Below the pieces are notes generated by a model. The model had not been told where the DNA came from, made no database searches, and saw nothing but the letters and a program-made list of their open reading frames with translations. This document shows positions 25,315 through 35,340 of a stretch of 64,000 nt of DNA, piece after piece. Each line of letters opens with the position of its first letter. Positions within the stretch are counted from its first letter, which is position 1. A program made the translations under genes and the position numbers. This stretch comes from Paenibacillus sedimenti (GTDB lineage Bacteria > Bacillota > Bacilli > Paenibacillales > NBRC-103111). The stretch lies in contig NZ_JACVVD010000006.1 of NCBI RefSeq assembly GCF_014534655.1, positions 62,001-126,000 on the forward strand. Direction: 5' to 3'.

Positions 25315-26301
25315 TTACTTCTCGTAGCCGCCCGGATGATTTTGATGCCAATTCCATGCGCTCTCGATAATCTCTTCCAGGGAGTCGCGTGACGGTTTCC
25401 AACCAAGTTCTGCTCTCGCACGCTCGGAGGATGCGATCAGGACGGCCGGATCGCCGGCTCTACGCGGTTCGACGACAGCAGGAATCGCATGACCGGTTAC
25501 CTTGCGGGCGATGTCGATGACCGCTTTTACCGAGAAGCCTTTGCCATTGCCCAGGTTGTAAATATTGCTCTCCGCGCCTTTACGCAGCTTCTCAACAGCA
25601 AGCACGTGCGCGCTGGCCAGGTCGCTGACGTGAATGTAGTCGCGAATACAGGTTCCGTCTTCCGTCGCGTAATCTTCGCCGAAGATCGAGATGTGTGCTC
25701 TTTGCCCCAGTGCGACTTGAAGAATGATCGGGATCAGATGTGTTTCCGGACTATGGTCTTCACCGATTTTGCCGCTGGCGTGAGCGCCGGCCGCATTGAA
25801 ATAGCGAAGTGATACATATTTGATACCGTGTGCGGTATCGAACCACTTCATCATTTTTTCCATGGCAAGCTTCGTTTCGCCGTAAGTGTTTGTCGGCAGC
25901 GTGCGATCGCTCTCCAGGATCGGGATATTTTCCGGCTCGCCGTAGGTAGCTGCTGTGGAGGAGAAGACAATTTTCTTCACGCCGTATTCCGTCATTTTCT
26001 CCAACAAGCAAAGCGTGCCGTATACGTTGTTATGATAATATTTGGCAGGATTCGTCATGCTCTCGCCTACCAGGGAATTTGCTGCAAAATGAATGATTGC
26101 GTCGATCTCGTTCTCTTTGAAAACCGTATCCAGAAAATCACCGTCACGCAGATCGCCAACATACAGCTTGCCGCCCAGAACAGCATCGCGATGACCTTGC
26201 TGCAAGTTATCCACAACGACTACATCTTCACCTCTAGCCAGCAGCTCTGCTACCGCATGAGACCCGATGTATCCTGCTCCACCCGTTACCAAAATCGCCA
26301 T
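25315..26301 (-). CDS. galE: UDP-glucose 4-epimerase
   Basis: A 328-residue extended short-chain dehydrogenase. The NAD site is [16 protein letters not shown] at the N terminus, the catalytic Ser-Tyr-Lys set is in [11 protein letters not shown] and [13 protein letters not shown], and [10 protein letters not shown] and [14 protein letters not shown] are typical GalE stretches. It interconverts UDP-galactose and UDP-glucose. Its start codon directly abuts the galK stop codon, so translation is probably coupled. Confidence 0.96.
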   Translation of the reverse strand: MAILVTGGAGYIGSHAVAELLARGEDVVVVDNLQQGHRDAVLGGKLYVGDLRDGDFLDTVFKENEIDAIIHFAANSLVGESMTNPAKYYHNNVYGTLCLLEKMTEYGVKKIVFSSTAATYGEPENIPILESDRTLPTNTYGETKLAMEKMMKWFDTAHGIKYVSLRYFNAAGAHASGKIGEDHSPETHLIPIILQVALGQRAHISIFGEDYATEDGTCIRDYIHVSDLASAHVLAVEKLRKGAESNIYNLGNGKGFSVKAVIDIARKVTGHAIPAVVEPRRAGDPAVLIASSERARAELGWKPSRDSLEEIIESAWNWHQNHPGGYEK

Positions 26302-27483
26302 TTACAACGCCTCCCCGATTTGTTCAACGCCATTTCCGATATCGCATACGTAGAAACTTGGGGTAAGCCCCGTTTTCTCTGTGTACTCAATGCCTACTTG
26401 ATCTATGAAAGTTTGCACGCTGTCCTCATGGACGAGGGAAACCGTACAACCTCCAAAGCCTGCGCCTGTCATACGCGCTCCCAGTACGCCTGGCACTTTA
26501 AGCGCCGCTTCCACCATGGCATCCAGTTCTGCGCCTGTTACTTCGTAGAGGTCGCGAAGCGAGTCGTGGGAACCGATCATCAGCTTGCCAAAAGCTTCGA
26601 GATCGTTAGCTTTCAGCACCTCGATGGATTTCAGGACGCGATCGATTTCTTCGATAACGTGCTGCGCTCTGCGGCGCACCGTTTCGTCAGGAATCAGGTG
26701 CTTGGAAGCATTGAACTGCTCCAGATTCAATTGGCCGAGAAGCGTAATGCCCGGGTATTGCTGCTGCAGATATGTCACGGCCAGCTCGCATTGGCTTCTT
26801 CTTTCGTTATAAGCCGAGTCAACTAGGCCTCTGCGCTTATTCGTGTTGCCGATAACAAGCTTGTAGCTGCCGCTTTTGAAAGGTACGTGGCTGTATTCCA
26901 ACGTGTCGCACATCAGCAGGATCGCATGATCCTTCTTGCCGTTCGCCACAGCGAACTGGTCCATGATGCCGCAGTTGACGCCGACGAACTGGTTCTCCGT
27001 CTTTTGAGCGAGCAGCGCGATTTTGACGGTATCCGTCGGATGACCTTCAAGGGTAAGAAGGCCGTACGCTGTTACAACCTCGATAGAAGCAGAGGAAGAA
27101 AGTCCGGCACCATTCGGGATTTCGCCGTGGAACAAGAGATCATATCCTTTTGTTACAGGGGATCCTTCTTTGGCTAAGTGAACGACGATGCCTTTGGGAT
27201 AATTGATCCAATCATCAGCCTCTCGGTAGGACAAGTCGTCTATGGAAATTTGTTTGCGAAGCTCGAGATTGGTGGAAGCAAATCCGATGATCCGATCCTG
27301 TCTGGGACGAATCAACATCGTTGTACCGAAAGTCAGCGCAGCCGGGAAAACATAGCCGCCGTTATAATCGGTATGCTCGCCGATCAGATTTACCCGACCT
27401 GGAGCGTGAAAAGCCGAGATTGACGCGGAGGACTCTCCGTAAATTTCGATAAATGCGTTTTTCAATGCTTGTAAATCTGCCAT
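26302..27483 (-). CDS. galK: Galactokinase
   Basis: A 393-residue GHMP kinase. The galactokinase signature GRVNLIGEHTDYNGGYVFP lies at about residues 29-47, the ATP loop PNGAGLSSSASIE at about 123-135, and GARMTGAGFGGCTVSLV near the end. It phosphorylates galactose at C1. AAAGGCGG lies upstream of the ATG. It is the first gene of galKET and is divergent from an AraC-type regulator that is the likely controller. Confidence 0.96.
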   Translation of the reverse strand: MADLQALKNAFIEIYGESSASISAFHAPGRVNLIGEHTDYNGGYVFPAALTFGTTMLIRPRQDRIIGFASTNLELRKQISIDDLSYREADDWINYPKGIVVHLAKEGSPVTKGYDLLFHGEIPNGAGLSSSASIEVVTAYGLLTLEGHPTDTVKIALLAQKTENQFVGVNCGIMDQFAVANGKKDHAILLMCDTLEYSHVPFKSGSYKLVIGNTNKRRGLVDSAYNERRSQCELAVTYLQQQYPGITLLGQLNLEQFNASKHLIPDETVRRRAQHVIEEIDRVLKSIEVLKANDLEAFGKLMIGSHDSLRDLYEVTGAELDAMVEAALKVPGVLGARMTGAGFGGCTVSLVHEDSVQTFIDQVGIEYTEKTGLTPSFYVCDIGNGVEQIGEAL

Positions 27484-27676
27484 GTTGGCACCGCCTTTTG
27501 TAGAATTGAGGGTCGATTTAGAAGTTAGTTTGTACCTTCAGTATAAGATATGGTTCAGATATTGGCTATGGAGGCATGTTATTTTCACATGGATAAATGT
27601 GATTTTACATCCATTTAATTTTTGCCTGATGTGTGGTAAAGTGTGTGTATGAAAAAGAGGGAGGAAGAAGCGCGTA
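27484..27676. promoter_or_regulatory. Divergent galK/araC control region
   Basis: The 193-base region holds a TATACT -10-like box facing galK (complement at 27539-27544). It also holds an inverted pair ATGGAT (27589-27594) and ATCCAT (27609-27614), spaced like two half-sites, just upstream of the regulator gene. Binding by the AraC protein is an inference. Confidence 0.45.
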
Positions 27677-28534
27677 ATGACGAAGCCCGATAGTTACTAT
27701 GTAGTTTCGAATCCGCTGCCGGCGCAAGACCGGGAACTGATTGTGCTGTTTGCCGGGGAGAGTCAGACAAAGCCAGAGCATAAGCTGGGTCCTAAAGTGT
27801 ATGATTATTATCTGGTCCACTATATCCTCTCGGGCAAAGGCATTTTCTCTTGCCATGGACAGGAGCACTCGCTTGGGGCAGGGGACAGCTTTGTTATTGA
27901 GCCGGAGCAGCTTATCAGTTATGTGTCGGATGCGGCCGACCCGTGGCATTATTGCTGGATCGCTTTCACAGGGCCTGAAGCGGATGGTCTCGTTGCCTCC
28001 ACCGGCGTTAACCCGCTTCTGCCGGTCATACACACCAAGCGAAATCGCCATATCCCTGTGTTGTTCCGCCATATTCAGCAAGCTTTGCGAACTCGGAAGG
28101 CGAACGCTCAATTGAAGGCTTGCGGTTACTTACAGCTGCTTCTAGCCGAGTACTGTGAAGTTCTAACGGCTTCAACCTTACCGGGAGTCGTGACGGAAGC
28201 TGAGAGTGACCGGATCGTGCAGCAGGCCATTCACTACTTATCCACGCAATACGCTGAGCCCATTACCATTGAGCTTATGGCTGAGAGCCTGGGGTACAAT
28301 CGCGCTTACTTATCCCGGATGTTCAAACGTCATACCAAGGTGACGCCGGTGACATTCCTGCTGAAGCTGCGGGTTGATAAAGCGAGATTGCTGCTAAGGG
28401 AACGTCTCGAGCTGACGATTGAACAGATCGCTGCTTCTGTAGGCTTCTACGATCCGCTTTATTTCTCCAAACAGTTCCGCCGCTGGTACGGGGTCTCGCC
28501 TAGCGAATACCGGAATCAAATCAAATCTCTGTAG
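27677..28534 (+). CDS. AraC family transcriptional regulator, probable galactose regulator
   Basis: A 285-residue protein with an N-terminal cupin-like sugar-binding domain (about 20-110; YDYYLVHYILSGKG, GAGDSFVIEPEQ) and a C-terminal double helix-turn-helix (about 190-283), including GYNRAYLSRMFKR and IAASVGFYDPLYFSKQFRRWYGVSPSEYR. The arrangement is that of sugar-responsive AraC/XylS activators. Divergence from galKET suggests it activates that operon when galactose or a galactoside is present. Confidence 0.9.
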   Translation: MTKPDSYYVVSNPLPAQDRELIVLFAGESQTKPEHKLGPKVYDYYLVHYILSGKGIFSCHGQEHSLGAGDSFVIEPEQLISYVSDAADPWHYCWIAFTGPEADGLVASTGVNPLLPVIHTKRNRHIPVLFRHIQQALRTRKANAQLKACGYLQLLLAEYCEVLTASTLPGVVTEAESDRIVQQAIHYLSTQYAEPITIELMAESLGYNRAYLSRMFKRHTKVTPVTFLLKLRVDKARLLLRERLELTIEQIAASVGFYDPLYFSKQFRRWYGVSPSEYRNQIKSL

Positions 28535-28645
28535 TTAACTCTACCATAAGTTTCCATAGACTAAAAGTCTGTACACATGAACTTTATATCGACATCTATG
28601 TCGAATCACGGCAAGGGAGAATTTCCCTCACGTACTTCGAAAATG

Positions 28646-28702
28646 GCAAAAAACATGCACGGCTCAGGGATCTGTCTTCTCCCTGGCACGTGCATGTTTT
28701 TT
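28646..28702. terminator. Bidirectional terminator between araC-type gene and nupQ
   Basis: AAAAAACATGCAC and GTGCATGTTTTTT pair over 13 bases around a further CAGGGA/TCCCTG dyad. Confidence 0.9.
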
Positions 28703-28704
28703 AA

Positions 28705-29688
28705 TTACCGTTTACCCGGATCGTAAGGCTCCCCGAGCGCAGAAGGTGCTTTGGCCCGTCCTACTGCCCCTGCAAGCACTAAGATCGTTAGCACATACGG
28801 CAGCATGTAGAGGAATTCCTGCGGAATGTTTTTCGAGAAATCGAACAACCGCATGAAGTGGTTGAGCGCCTGCGCCATCCCGAAGAAAACAGCCGCGCCA
28901 AGTGCGCCAACGGGATGCCATTTGCCGAAAATCATAGCCGCCATGGCAATAAAGCCTTGACCGGAAATTGTATTATGCGAGAAATTACTTGTCGTTGTGA
29001 GCGTAATGGTTGCACCACCGAGTCCGCCCAGCACGCCGCTAATCATCACAGCCAGGTAACGTACGCGATTTACTTTAATCCCTACCGTATCCGCTGCGCT
29101 TGGATGCTCACCGACAGAGCGGAGACGCAAACCGAATGGCGTTTTGAACAGCACATACCAGGTAACCGCCACGAGAATTAACGCGATGAATGTGGTCGGA
29201 TAAGCGGTAAAAAAGGCGAAACCCAGATAAGGAATTTTGGATAGCAGCGGAATCTCATATTTGGAAAATACGTCATTCAATGTCTCCGTTTGACCGGCGC
29301 CATCGAAAAGTACTTTAACCAAATACACCGTTACGCCTGCGGCCAAAAAGTTGATGACCACACCGCTGATGACCTGATTGGCTTTGAAGGAAATTGTCGC
29401 CACGGCATGGATCAATGCAAAAATCAGCGCAAACAATATCGCTGTCAAGAGCCCGATCCAAGGGGACCAGACACCCATATTGGCTTCTTCCGCATAGTAA
29501 GCGCCTACCGCGGAGGCGAACGCTCCCGACACCATCAACCCCTCGATCCCGATATTAACGACACCAGAACGTTCCGAGTAAATCCCGCCCAATGCGCCGA
29601 AAATGAGTGCTGTCGAGTAGACGAGCGTCGTATTAATAAGTTCGCTGAATTTGGTAAGGAACGAGTGAATCATTGTGAGCAGCTCCAT
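28705..29688 (-). CDS. nupQ: Nucleoside ABC transporter permease (NupQ-like)
   Basis: A 327-residue inner-membrane permease of the branched-chain/BMP type, with about eight to ten helices. SERSGVVNIGIEGLMVSGAF and the later LRSVGEHPSAADTVGIKVNRVRY are conserved in YufQ/NupQ permeases. It forms the channel with the upstream permease; B. subtilis NupNOPQ imports guanosine. It starts one base after the stop of the first permease gene. Confidence 0.9.
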   Translation of the reverse strand: MELLTMIHSFLTKFSELINTTLVYSTALIFGALGGIYSERSGVVNIGIEGLMVSGAFASAVGAYYAEEANMGVWSPWIGLLTAILFALIFALIHAVATISFKANQVISGVVINFLAAGVTVYLVKVLFDGAGQTETLNDVFSKYEIPLLSKIPYLGFAFFTAYPTTFIALILVAVTWYVLFKTPFGLRLRSVGEHPSAADTVGIKVNRVRYLAVMISGVLGGLGGATITLTTTSNFSHNTISGQGFIAMAAMIFGKWHPVGALGAAVFFGMAQALNHFMRLFDFSKNIPQEFLYMLPYVLTILVLAGAVGRAKAPSALGEPYDPGKR

Positions 29689-29689
29689 G

Positions 29690-30769
29690 TTACGACGCCC
29701 TCTCTTTCTTGCGTTTGCCGTAGAACGGGATCAGCACCCATTTCACAATACCTTGGGTTGCTACGAAGAAGATCACCGAACCGATCACGATTCGAACGAT
29801 CTCCGGCGGCACATCCGCACCGAAGCTCATCCCTGCAGAACCGTAGCTTAGGCCCCCGAACAGCATGGCGCCGAGTACGATACCAATCGGATTGTTAGCC
29901 CCAAGCAAGGATACAGCCACGCCATCGAACCCGTAGCCCGGCGATGCCGCTGCCACGACTTGATAGTGGAATACGCCGAGAATTTCAAAAACGCCGGCAA
30001 GTCCGGCAAAAATACCACTGATAAACATCGCTTTCACAATATTGCGATTCACATTCATTCCCGCGTATTTCGCCGCATCAATATTATGGCCGACTGCGCG
30101 CAGCTCGTAGCCTTGCTTCGTTCTCCACAAGATCACGTAGAAGATAATCGCGGCGATAATCGCAATTAAAGTTCCCCAGTGAACCCTTGCATGATTGAGC
30201 AGCTCGGATAACCAAGTGATGCTAAGCGATGCCGATTCCTGAATCATGTAAGACCGCTGCTGTTTAGGCTCCAAGAGGAACGTATTAATAATGTAGTTAG
30301 AGAGGAACAACGCGATCCAGTTCAACATGATCGTCGTAATAACCTCATTCACGCCGCGCTTCGCTTTGAGATAACCTGCGATTGCTCCCCACAAGCCCCC
30401 AAGCAAGGCTCCTGCAATAACCGCAAGCGGAGCATGGATAATCCATGGAAGCCCTGTCACCTTAACGCCGATGAATGTAGCTCCTGTCATCCCCATAACA
30501 ACTTGTCCCTCAGCACCAATGTTAAACAAGCCGGTCCGGAAAGCGAAAGCAACCGATAATCCCGTTAAAATGAGCGGCGTAATCGCACGAACGGCCTCAC
30601 CCATATCGTAGGAATTGCCGAAGATTCGGGAGAAAAGCGCTCCATAGGCCGCAATCGGGTTATACCCTCCCGCAAGCATGACGAGCGCTCCGAATAATAA
30701 ACCAAGTAGAATCGCTACGATCGGATTGACCGCCGAATCACTTGTGAAAATTCTAGCAACCTTATTCAT
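29690..30769 (-). CDS. nupP: Nucleoside ABC transporter permease (NupP-like)
   Basis: A 359-residue permease with about ten helices. FRTGLFNIGAEGQVVMGM and ELRAVGHNIDAAKYAGMNVNRN are family hallmarks. The ATG at 30769 overlaps the end of the ATPase gene by 8 bases, and AAGGGAG lies upstream within that gene, so translation is coupled. A longer TTG-started frame to 30883 would overlap the ATPase gene heavily and is rejected. Confidence 0.9.
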   Translation of the reverse strand: MNKVARIFTSDSAVNPIVAILLGLLFGALVMLAGGYNPIAAYGALFSRIFGNSYDMGEAVRAITPLILTGLSVAFAFRTGLFNIGAEGQVVMGMTGATFIGVKVTGLPWIIHAPLAVIAGALLGGLWGAIAGYLKAKRGVNEVITTIMLNWIALFLSNYIINTFLLEPKQQRSYMIQESASLSITWLSELLNHARVHWGTLIAIIAAIIFYVILWRTKQGYELRAVGHNIDAAKYAGMNVNRNIVKAMFISGIFAGLAGVFEILGVFHYQVVAAASPGYGFDGVAVSLLGANNPIGIVLGAMLFGGLSYGSAGMSFGADVPPEIVRIVIGSVIFFVATQGIVKWVLIPFYGKRKKERAS

Positions 30770-32303
30770 GAGCAGCTCCCTTCTCCGTGCGCTTACTGCC
30801 GGCCATGAGCAGCCCGATCTCTTGATCGTTAGTCTCTTGAGGCAGTACTTCTCCCACAATCTTTCCTTCATAGATGACCGCAATCCGGTCGGATACGTTC
30901 ATAATTTCGTCCAATTCAAAAGAAATCAAAAGCACCGCTCTGCCTTTGTTCCGCTGCTCGATGAGTTGGCGATGGACGAACTCAATCGCCCCAACGTCCA
31001 GTCCGCGCGTAGGTTGAGCTGCAATTAAAAGATTTGGGTTTTTGTGTATTTCCCTGGCAATAATCGCCTTCTGCTGATTGCCTCCCGACAAGGAACGCGC
31101 CTTGTTGTAGATGCTTGGCGTTCTGACGTCAAACTGCTTGATCAGTGCCTCAGCATGACGATCAATTGCCTCGTAGTTCAAAAACCCGCCACGGTTATAT
31201 TCAGGGTGAAAATAAGTTTCCAACACCATGTTTTCGCTCATCGAAAAATCTAAAACCAATCCATGTTTATGTCGATCCTCCGGAATATGGGACAAGCCTG
31301 CCTCCGAAATCTCCCTAGGCGAATGGTTCGTAATGTCACTGCCCATCAGCAGGACGCGTCCGCTATCCACTGGACGCAAGCCTGTCAAAGCTTCAATCAA
31401 TTCGCTCTGTCCATTGCCGTCCACACCGGCGATGCCGAGAATTTCTCCGGCTTTCACCTCAAAGTTAAGCCCCTTCAATGCTTCTAAACCTTGTTGATTA
31501 CGCGCTACAAGATCCTGTACTTGAAGAACAGGCTCACCCAGCTTCACTTGCTGCTTGTCTACTTTAAAGGATACATCGCGTCCAACCATCTTCTCCGCCA
31601 AAATTTGCGGATTGGCCGTTGAGGTCGAGAGTGTATCGATAACTTTTCCCCGACGAATAATCGTAACGGTGTCGGCAATCTCCATAATCTCTTTGAGCTT
31701 ATGGGTAATGAGGATAATCGACTTGCCCTCTTTGACCAGATTGCGCATAATTTCGATAAGTTCGCTGATCTCTTGCGGCGTCAGAACTGCAGTCGGCTCA
31801 TCGAAGATGAGGATGTCTGCGCCACGATACAGCGTTTTCAAGATTTCCACGCGCTGCTGCATACCGACGGAAATATCCTCGATTTTCGCTTTCGGATCGA
31901 CGCGGAGACCATATTGTTCGGACAGCTTGCGCACCTTCTCTTGCGCAGTGCGATAATCTACGTTAATGCCTTTTTTGGGCTCCATGCCCAAAATAATATT
32001 TTCGGTAACTGTAAATGGTTGAACCAGCTTGAAATGCTGATGCACCATACCGATCCCGAGCTCAATCGCGCGGTTCGGACTATCGATATTGACTTCCTTG
32101 CCATGCACCTTAATAAAACCTTCATCAGGCTGATAAAGGCCGAACAAGATATTCATTAATGTTGATTTGCCAGCGCCATTCTCGCCAAGAAGGGCATGAA
32201 TTTCGCCTTTTCTGAGCTTCAAGCTGATCGAATCGTTGGCAACAATGCCGGGGAACCGCTTCGTAATGTTGCTCAGCTCAACTACAGGGGTTAACGCACT
32301 CAT
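30762..32303 (-). CDS. nupO: Nucleoside ABC transporter ATP-binding protein (NupO-like)
   Basis: A 513-residue protein with two ABC cassettes, as in sugar and nucleoside importers. Cassette 1 has Walker A GENGAGKST near residue 40 and Walker B ILIFDEPTAVL; its signature SVGMQQRVEI is degenerate. Cassette 2 has GVDGNGQSE and a canonical LSGGNQQKAI. Cassette asymmetry is normal for this family. It drives import of nucleosides captured by the lipoprotein encoded upstream. Confidence 0.93.
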   Translation of the reverse strand: MSALTPVVELSNITKRFPGIVANDSISLKLRKGEIHALLGENGAGKSTLMNILFGLYQPDEGFIKVHGKEVNIDSPNRAIELGIGMVHQHFKLVQPFTVTENIILGMEPKKGINVDYRTAQEKVRKLSEQYGLRVDPKAKIEDISVGMQQRVEILKTLYRGADILIFDEPTAVLTPQEISELIEIMRNLVKEGKSIILITHKLKEIMEIADTVTIIRRGKVIDTLSTSTANPQILAEKMVGRDVSFKVDKQQVKLGEPVLQVQDLVARNQQGLEALKGLNFEVKAGEILGIAGVDGNGQSELIEALTGLRPVDSGRVLLMGSDITNHSPREISEAGLSHIPEDRHKHGLVLDFSMSENMVLETYFHPEYNRGGFLNYEAIDRHAEALIKQFDVRTPSIYNKARSLSGGNQQKAIIAREIHKNPNLLIAAQPTRGLDVGAIEFVHRQLIEQRNKGRAVLLISFELDEIMNVSDRIAVIYEGKIVGEVLPQETNDQEIGLLMAGSKRTEKGAAHE

Positions 32304-32368
32304 CAGATCACCCTACGGATCAATTTTTTAAGCGGAGATTTAAAATAAAAAACCTCTTCTAACTAAAG

Positions 32369-32399
32369 AACAAGGCTAGTTTATGCAACTAGCCTTGTT
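32369..32399 (-). terminator. Hairpin between nupN and nupO
   Basis: A perfect 13-base stem (AACAAGGCTAGTT) with a 5-base loop. The minus-strand tail is not a pure T run, so it may be a leaky terminator or an RNA-stabilising hairpin that raises the level of the binding protein over the membrane parts. Confidence 0.6.
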
Positions 32400-32448
32400 T
32401 CTACTAAAACATGCTAAGAGTTACTTTACTTCATGTGTGCAATTGCAA

Positions 32449-33522
32449 TTACGGCGTTGGAGTTGCAGGAACTTTGATTTCGCCGCTGATGATTTTTGCT
32501 TTGTACTCATCAACTTTTTTCAAGATATCTGCAGATACGTTTTTCTTGGAAGTTTCAGGAAGACCTACGCCATCCTCTTTCAAACCAAGAACAACTGTTT
32601 TGCCGCCTTGGAATTTGTTGTCGACTACGTCTTTGGATACACGCGCAACCGCCGTATCAACACGTTTCAACATGGAAGTCAGTGTTACATCGTCGCCAAA
32701 CTCTAAGGATTGGTCTTTATCTACACCGATAACCCATACCTTTTTGCCTGCTTTAGCGCGGTCTTTAGCTTCGTTGAATACACCGTTACCCGTGGAGCCT
32801 GCTGCGTGGAAAATAATGTCCGCGCCATCGTTGTAAATCGTAGCTGCAGCTGCTTTACCAAGGTCAGGCTTGTCAAAAGCGCCTGTGTAGTTGATTTGAA
32901 CTTTCGCATTTGGATTTACAGCTTTAACCCCTGCTATGAAACCAGCTTCAAAACGTTTGATAACCGGGATGTCGATACCGCCAACGAAACCGATTTTGTT
33001 GGATTTTGTAGTCAAACCGGCTACGACGCCTACGAGGTAGGAACCTTCTTGCTCGGAAAAAGTAACGGATTCTACGTTAGGAGCTTCTACAACGTTATCG
33101 ATAATCGCCAATTTAGCGTTAGGATTTTGAGTCGCAACTGTTTTCAGGGCGTCGCCCATCAAGAAACCGATACCCCAAGTCAAGTTGTAACCGTCTTTAA
33201 CGAATTGGTTCAGGTTCGGCACATAGTCCGCATCGCTCTTGCTTTCGAGGTTTTTCACTTTAGCGCCGGTTTGTTTTTCGAGACCTTTCAAACCTTCCCA
33301 TGCGCTTTGGTTAAAGGATTTATCGTTAACGCCGCCGATATCCGTAACCATACCGATTTTGAAGTCTTTGCCGGTGTTATTGGCAGGCGCCGCCGCAGTT
33401 GCTGCCGGGCTTGCCGCCGGAGATGCAGCAGGTTTGGTTTCTTCTTTCTTTGCTGCGCAACCTGTGAGCGCCATTGCAGTAACCGTTACAGCCATAAGAG
33501 CTGTAGAAAGCACTTTTTTCAT
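32449..33522 (-). CDS. nupN: BMP-family nucleoside-binding lipoprotein (NupN-like)
   Basis: A 357-residue secreted lipoprotein. The signal peptide ends in the lipobox LTGC near residue 20, followed by an Ala/Pro linker. The BMP domain includes KIGMVTDIGGVNDKSFNQSAWEGL and IIFHAAGSTGNGVFNEA, typical of BmpA/Med proteins that bind purine nucleosides. GGGGG lies upstream of ATG 33522. No purine riboswitch was seen in its upstream region, which holds only a weak TATAAT-like box. Confidence 0.93.
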   Translation of the reverse strand: MKKVLSTALMAVTVTAMALTGCAAKKEETKPAASPAASPAATAAAPANNTGKDFKIGMVTDIGGVNDKSFNQSAWEGLKGLEKQTGAKVKNLESKSDADYVPNLNQFVKDGYNLTWGIGFLMGDALKTVATQNPNAKLAIIDNVVEAPNVESVTFSEQEGSYLVGVVAGLTTKSNKIGFVGGIDIPVIKRFEAGFIAGVKAVNPNAKVQINYTGAFDKPDLGKAAAATIYNDGADIIFHAAGSTGNGVFNEAKDRAKAGKKVWVIGVDKDQSLEFGDDVTLTSMLKRVDTAVARVSKDVVDNKFQGGKTVVLGLKEDGVGLPETSKKNVSADILKKVDEYKAKIISGEIKVPATPTP

Positions 33523-33774
33523 TGTTTTTACCCCCATCATATTGAATTTTACCTTTACCATGGAGTTCCACATTGTAGTATGACCACGATAAACGAAATT
33601 ATGTAAGACCTTCCATGTACAATTGTAACATCAAAAGATCTAGGAGAAAAGTGGTATCCCTTAGGATTATCATAATTCGTGACGTCAAACAAGCTGACAT
33701 ATCCCGTTTGTCATTCTCAACAATATAGGTTCCAAGCACTAATTATTTATTATACTACCGACGGTCAATAAAAT

Positions 33775-35322
33775 CTAGGTGGTGCTTTGGGTTACATTTT
33801 CTTCCATCAAGCTTAGGAAATCCGTAGGATGCAGTGGGGCGCTGAAGAGTTCTCCTTGTACTTCCGTGCACTGCAAATGCTGCAAATGCTCCAACTGCGC
33901 GTTCGTTTGCACGCCTTTGGCAATAAGATTCAACCCCAAACGATGGGCCATTCGGATAATGGCCGCAGCTAACGCCTGATTCTCGTCATCATCGGGCAGG
34001 TCCCTCACCAATGTGCTGTCCAGCTTAACGCTGTCCATCGGCATTCCTTCTAAACCGGATCGCGTGAATAAACCGATACACAAATCGTCCATGGCAATGC
34101 GGACTCCCAATGCTTTCAACTGCCTTAGCTTCTCTCCCGCCTCCTTTACACTGGATGAAGAGATGCTTTCCGTTAAATCAATTTCAACACGTCCCGCAGC
34201 CATGCCCGTATCTTTCAATATAGCTTCAAACTCCTCGACAAGTAATGGATCTTCGAACTGTACCGAAGTAATGCCGACAGTCAGTCGAAGCGGCGGATAG
34301 CCTGCAGTCTGCCAGCTTTTCACCTGCATGCAGGCAGTTCGCAGCATCCAATAACCAATAGGGATTGCGAGGCCTGTTTCGTCAGCGATCTTTCTCCAAT
34401 CCAGACCATACTTGGGTTCACGATCACCCTTACTCCAACAGAGAACGGCTTCCACACCCTTCAGTCTGCCTGAAGCCAGTTCATATTGAGGCTGATAGCG
34501 GAGTTCAAAATGTTCATGAAGCAGCGCCAGTCGCAGCTCCTTTTCCAAATAAGCTTTGCCCGTCACCATCGCATCTATATCGGAGGCATAGAATTTGAAG
34601 TGATTTTGTCCCCGTTCTTTAGCCGCATACATCGCTTCATCTGCATGCTGCATGAGCTGTTCAGGCGTATCGCCGTCCATCGGATATAAGGCAATCCCCA
34701 TGCTTGCTGTCACCGATACTAGCGTACCATCGAGTATAAAAGGCTCTTCAAGCTCCTCTTGAATGCGAGCCGCAACGACCCTGACATCTTCCGGCTTCGC
34801 CATATATTCCAGCAAGATGGTGAATTCATCTCCACCCTGCCGAAACACCGTATCTGCTCCCCGCAAGCAGCTTAACAAACGCTGACCCGCTAACCGGATC
34901 AACTGATCGCCGCAAGCATGGCCCAGCGTATCGTTCACGCCTTTAAACCGATCCAGGTCCAGCAACATAACCGCCACCAGCTGCTCGCGCCGCTTCGCCT
35001 GCAGAAGTGCGCGCTCCAAGCGGTCTTCGAACAGCCGTCGGTTCGGCAATCCGGTAAGGGAATCATGGTAAGCCATATATGTCATTTCTTTCATTTGCAC
35101 GGCATATTGCTGCTTCGATTTCAATAAAAAGCGCACCCGGTCGGCAATGAGCAGACAGATGATGATCTGAACAATCAAGCTGCCCCATACACGGGGTTGA
35201 ATCGAAAATGATGCGGCTGCAAGCAGATTTACCGTCAACAAACAGACACTGAACAAGCCTATATATGCCCAAACATAAGCTTTCATATGCTGCGCCCATT
35301 TTGAAGACTTTATGCTCTTCAT
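33775..35322 (-). CDS. Membrane GGDEF-EAL protein; cyclase with degenerate EAL
   Basis: A 515-residue protein with two N-terminal membrane helices (about 16-60). A GGDEF domain follows (about 75-245), with GGDEF at 163-167 and an RxxD inhibitory site R154-D157. An EAL-type domain covers about 260-505. The GGDEF half looks active. The EAL half has lost catalytic positions: the usual Asn of VNIS is Gly350, the Glu of LEITE is Asp382, and the Glu of IAEGVET is Lys469. The protein is therefore predicted to make c-di-GMP and perhaps bind it in the EAL half. AGGAGG lies 9 bases before ATG 35322. Its leader holds a c-di-GMP-I riboswitch, a terminator and a hairpin repeat. Confidence 0.9.
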   Translation of the reverse strand: MKSIKSSKWAQHMKAYVWAYIGLFSVCLLTVNLLAAASFSIQPRVWGSLIVQIIICLLIADRVRFLLKSKQQYAVQMKEMTYMAYHDSLTGLPNRRLFEDRLERALLQAKRREQLVAVMLLDLDRFKGVNDTLGHACGDQLIRLAGQRLLSCLRGADTVFRQGGDEFTILLEYMAKPEDVRVVAARIQEELEEPFILDGTLVSVTASMGIALYPMDGDTPEQLMQHADEAMYAAKERGQNHFKFYASDIDAMVTGKAYLEKELRLALLHEHFELRYQPQYELASGRLKGVEAVLCWSKGDREPKYGLDWRKIADETGLAIPIGYWMLRTACMQVKSWQTAGYPPLRLTVGITSVQFEDPLLVEEFEAILKDTGMAAGRVEIDLTESISSSSVKEAGEKLRQLKALGVRIAMDDLCIGLFTRSGLEGMPMDSVKLDSTLVRDLPDDDENQALAAAIIRMAHRLGLNLIAKGVQTNAQLEHLQHLQCTEVQGELFSAPLHPTDFLSLMEENVTQSTT

Positions 35323-35340
35323 GCTTGGAAACCTCCTATA

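Noticed and set aside
33574..33774. Possible purine riboswitch or CodY site upstream of the nupN-like gene
   Set aside because: The conserved purine aptamer blocks are absent and no good CodY box was seen, although nucleoside importers are often controlled this way.
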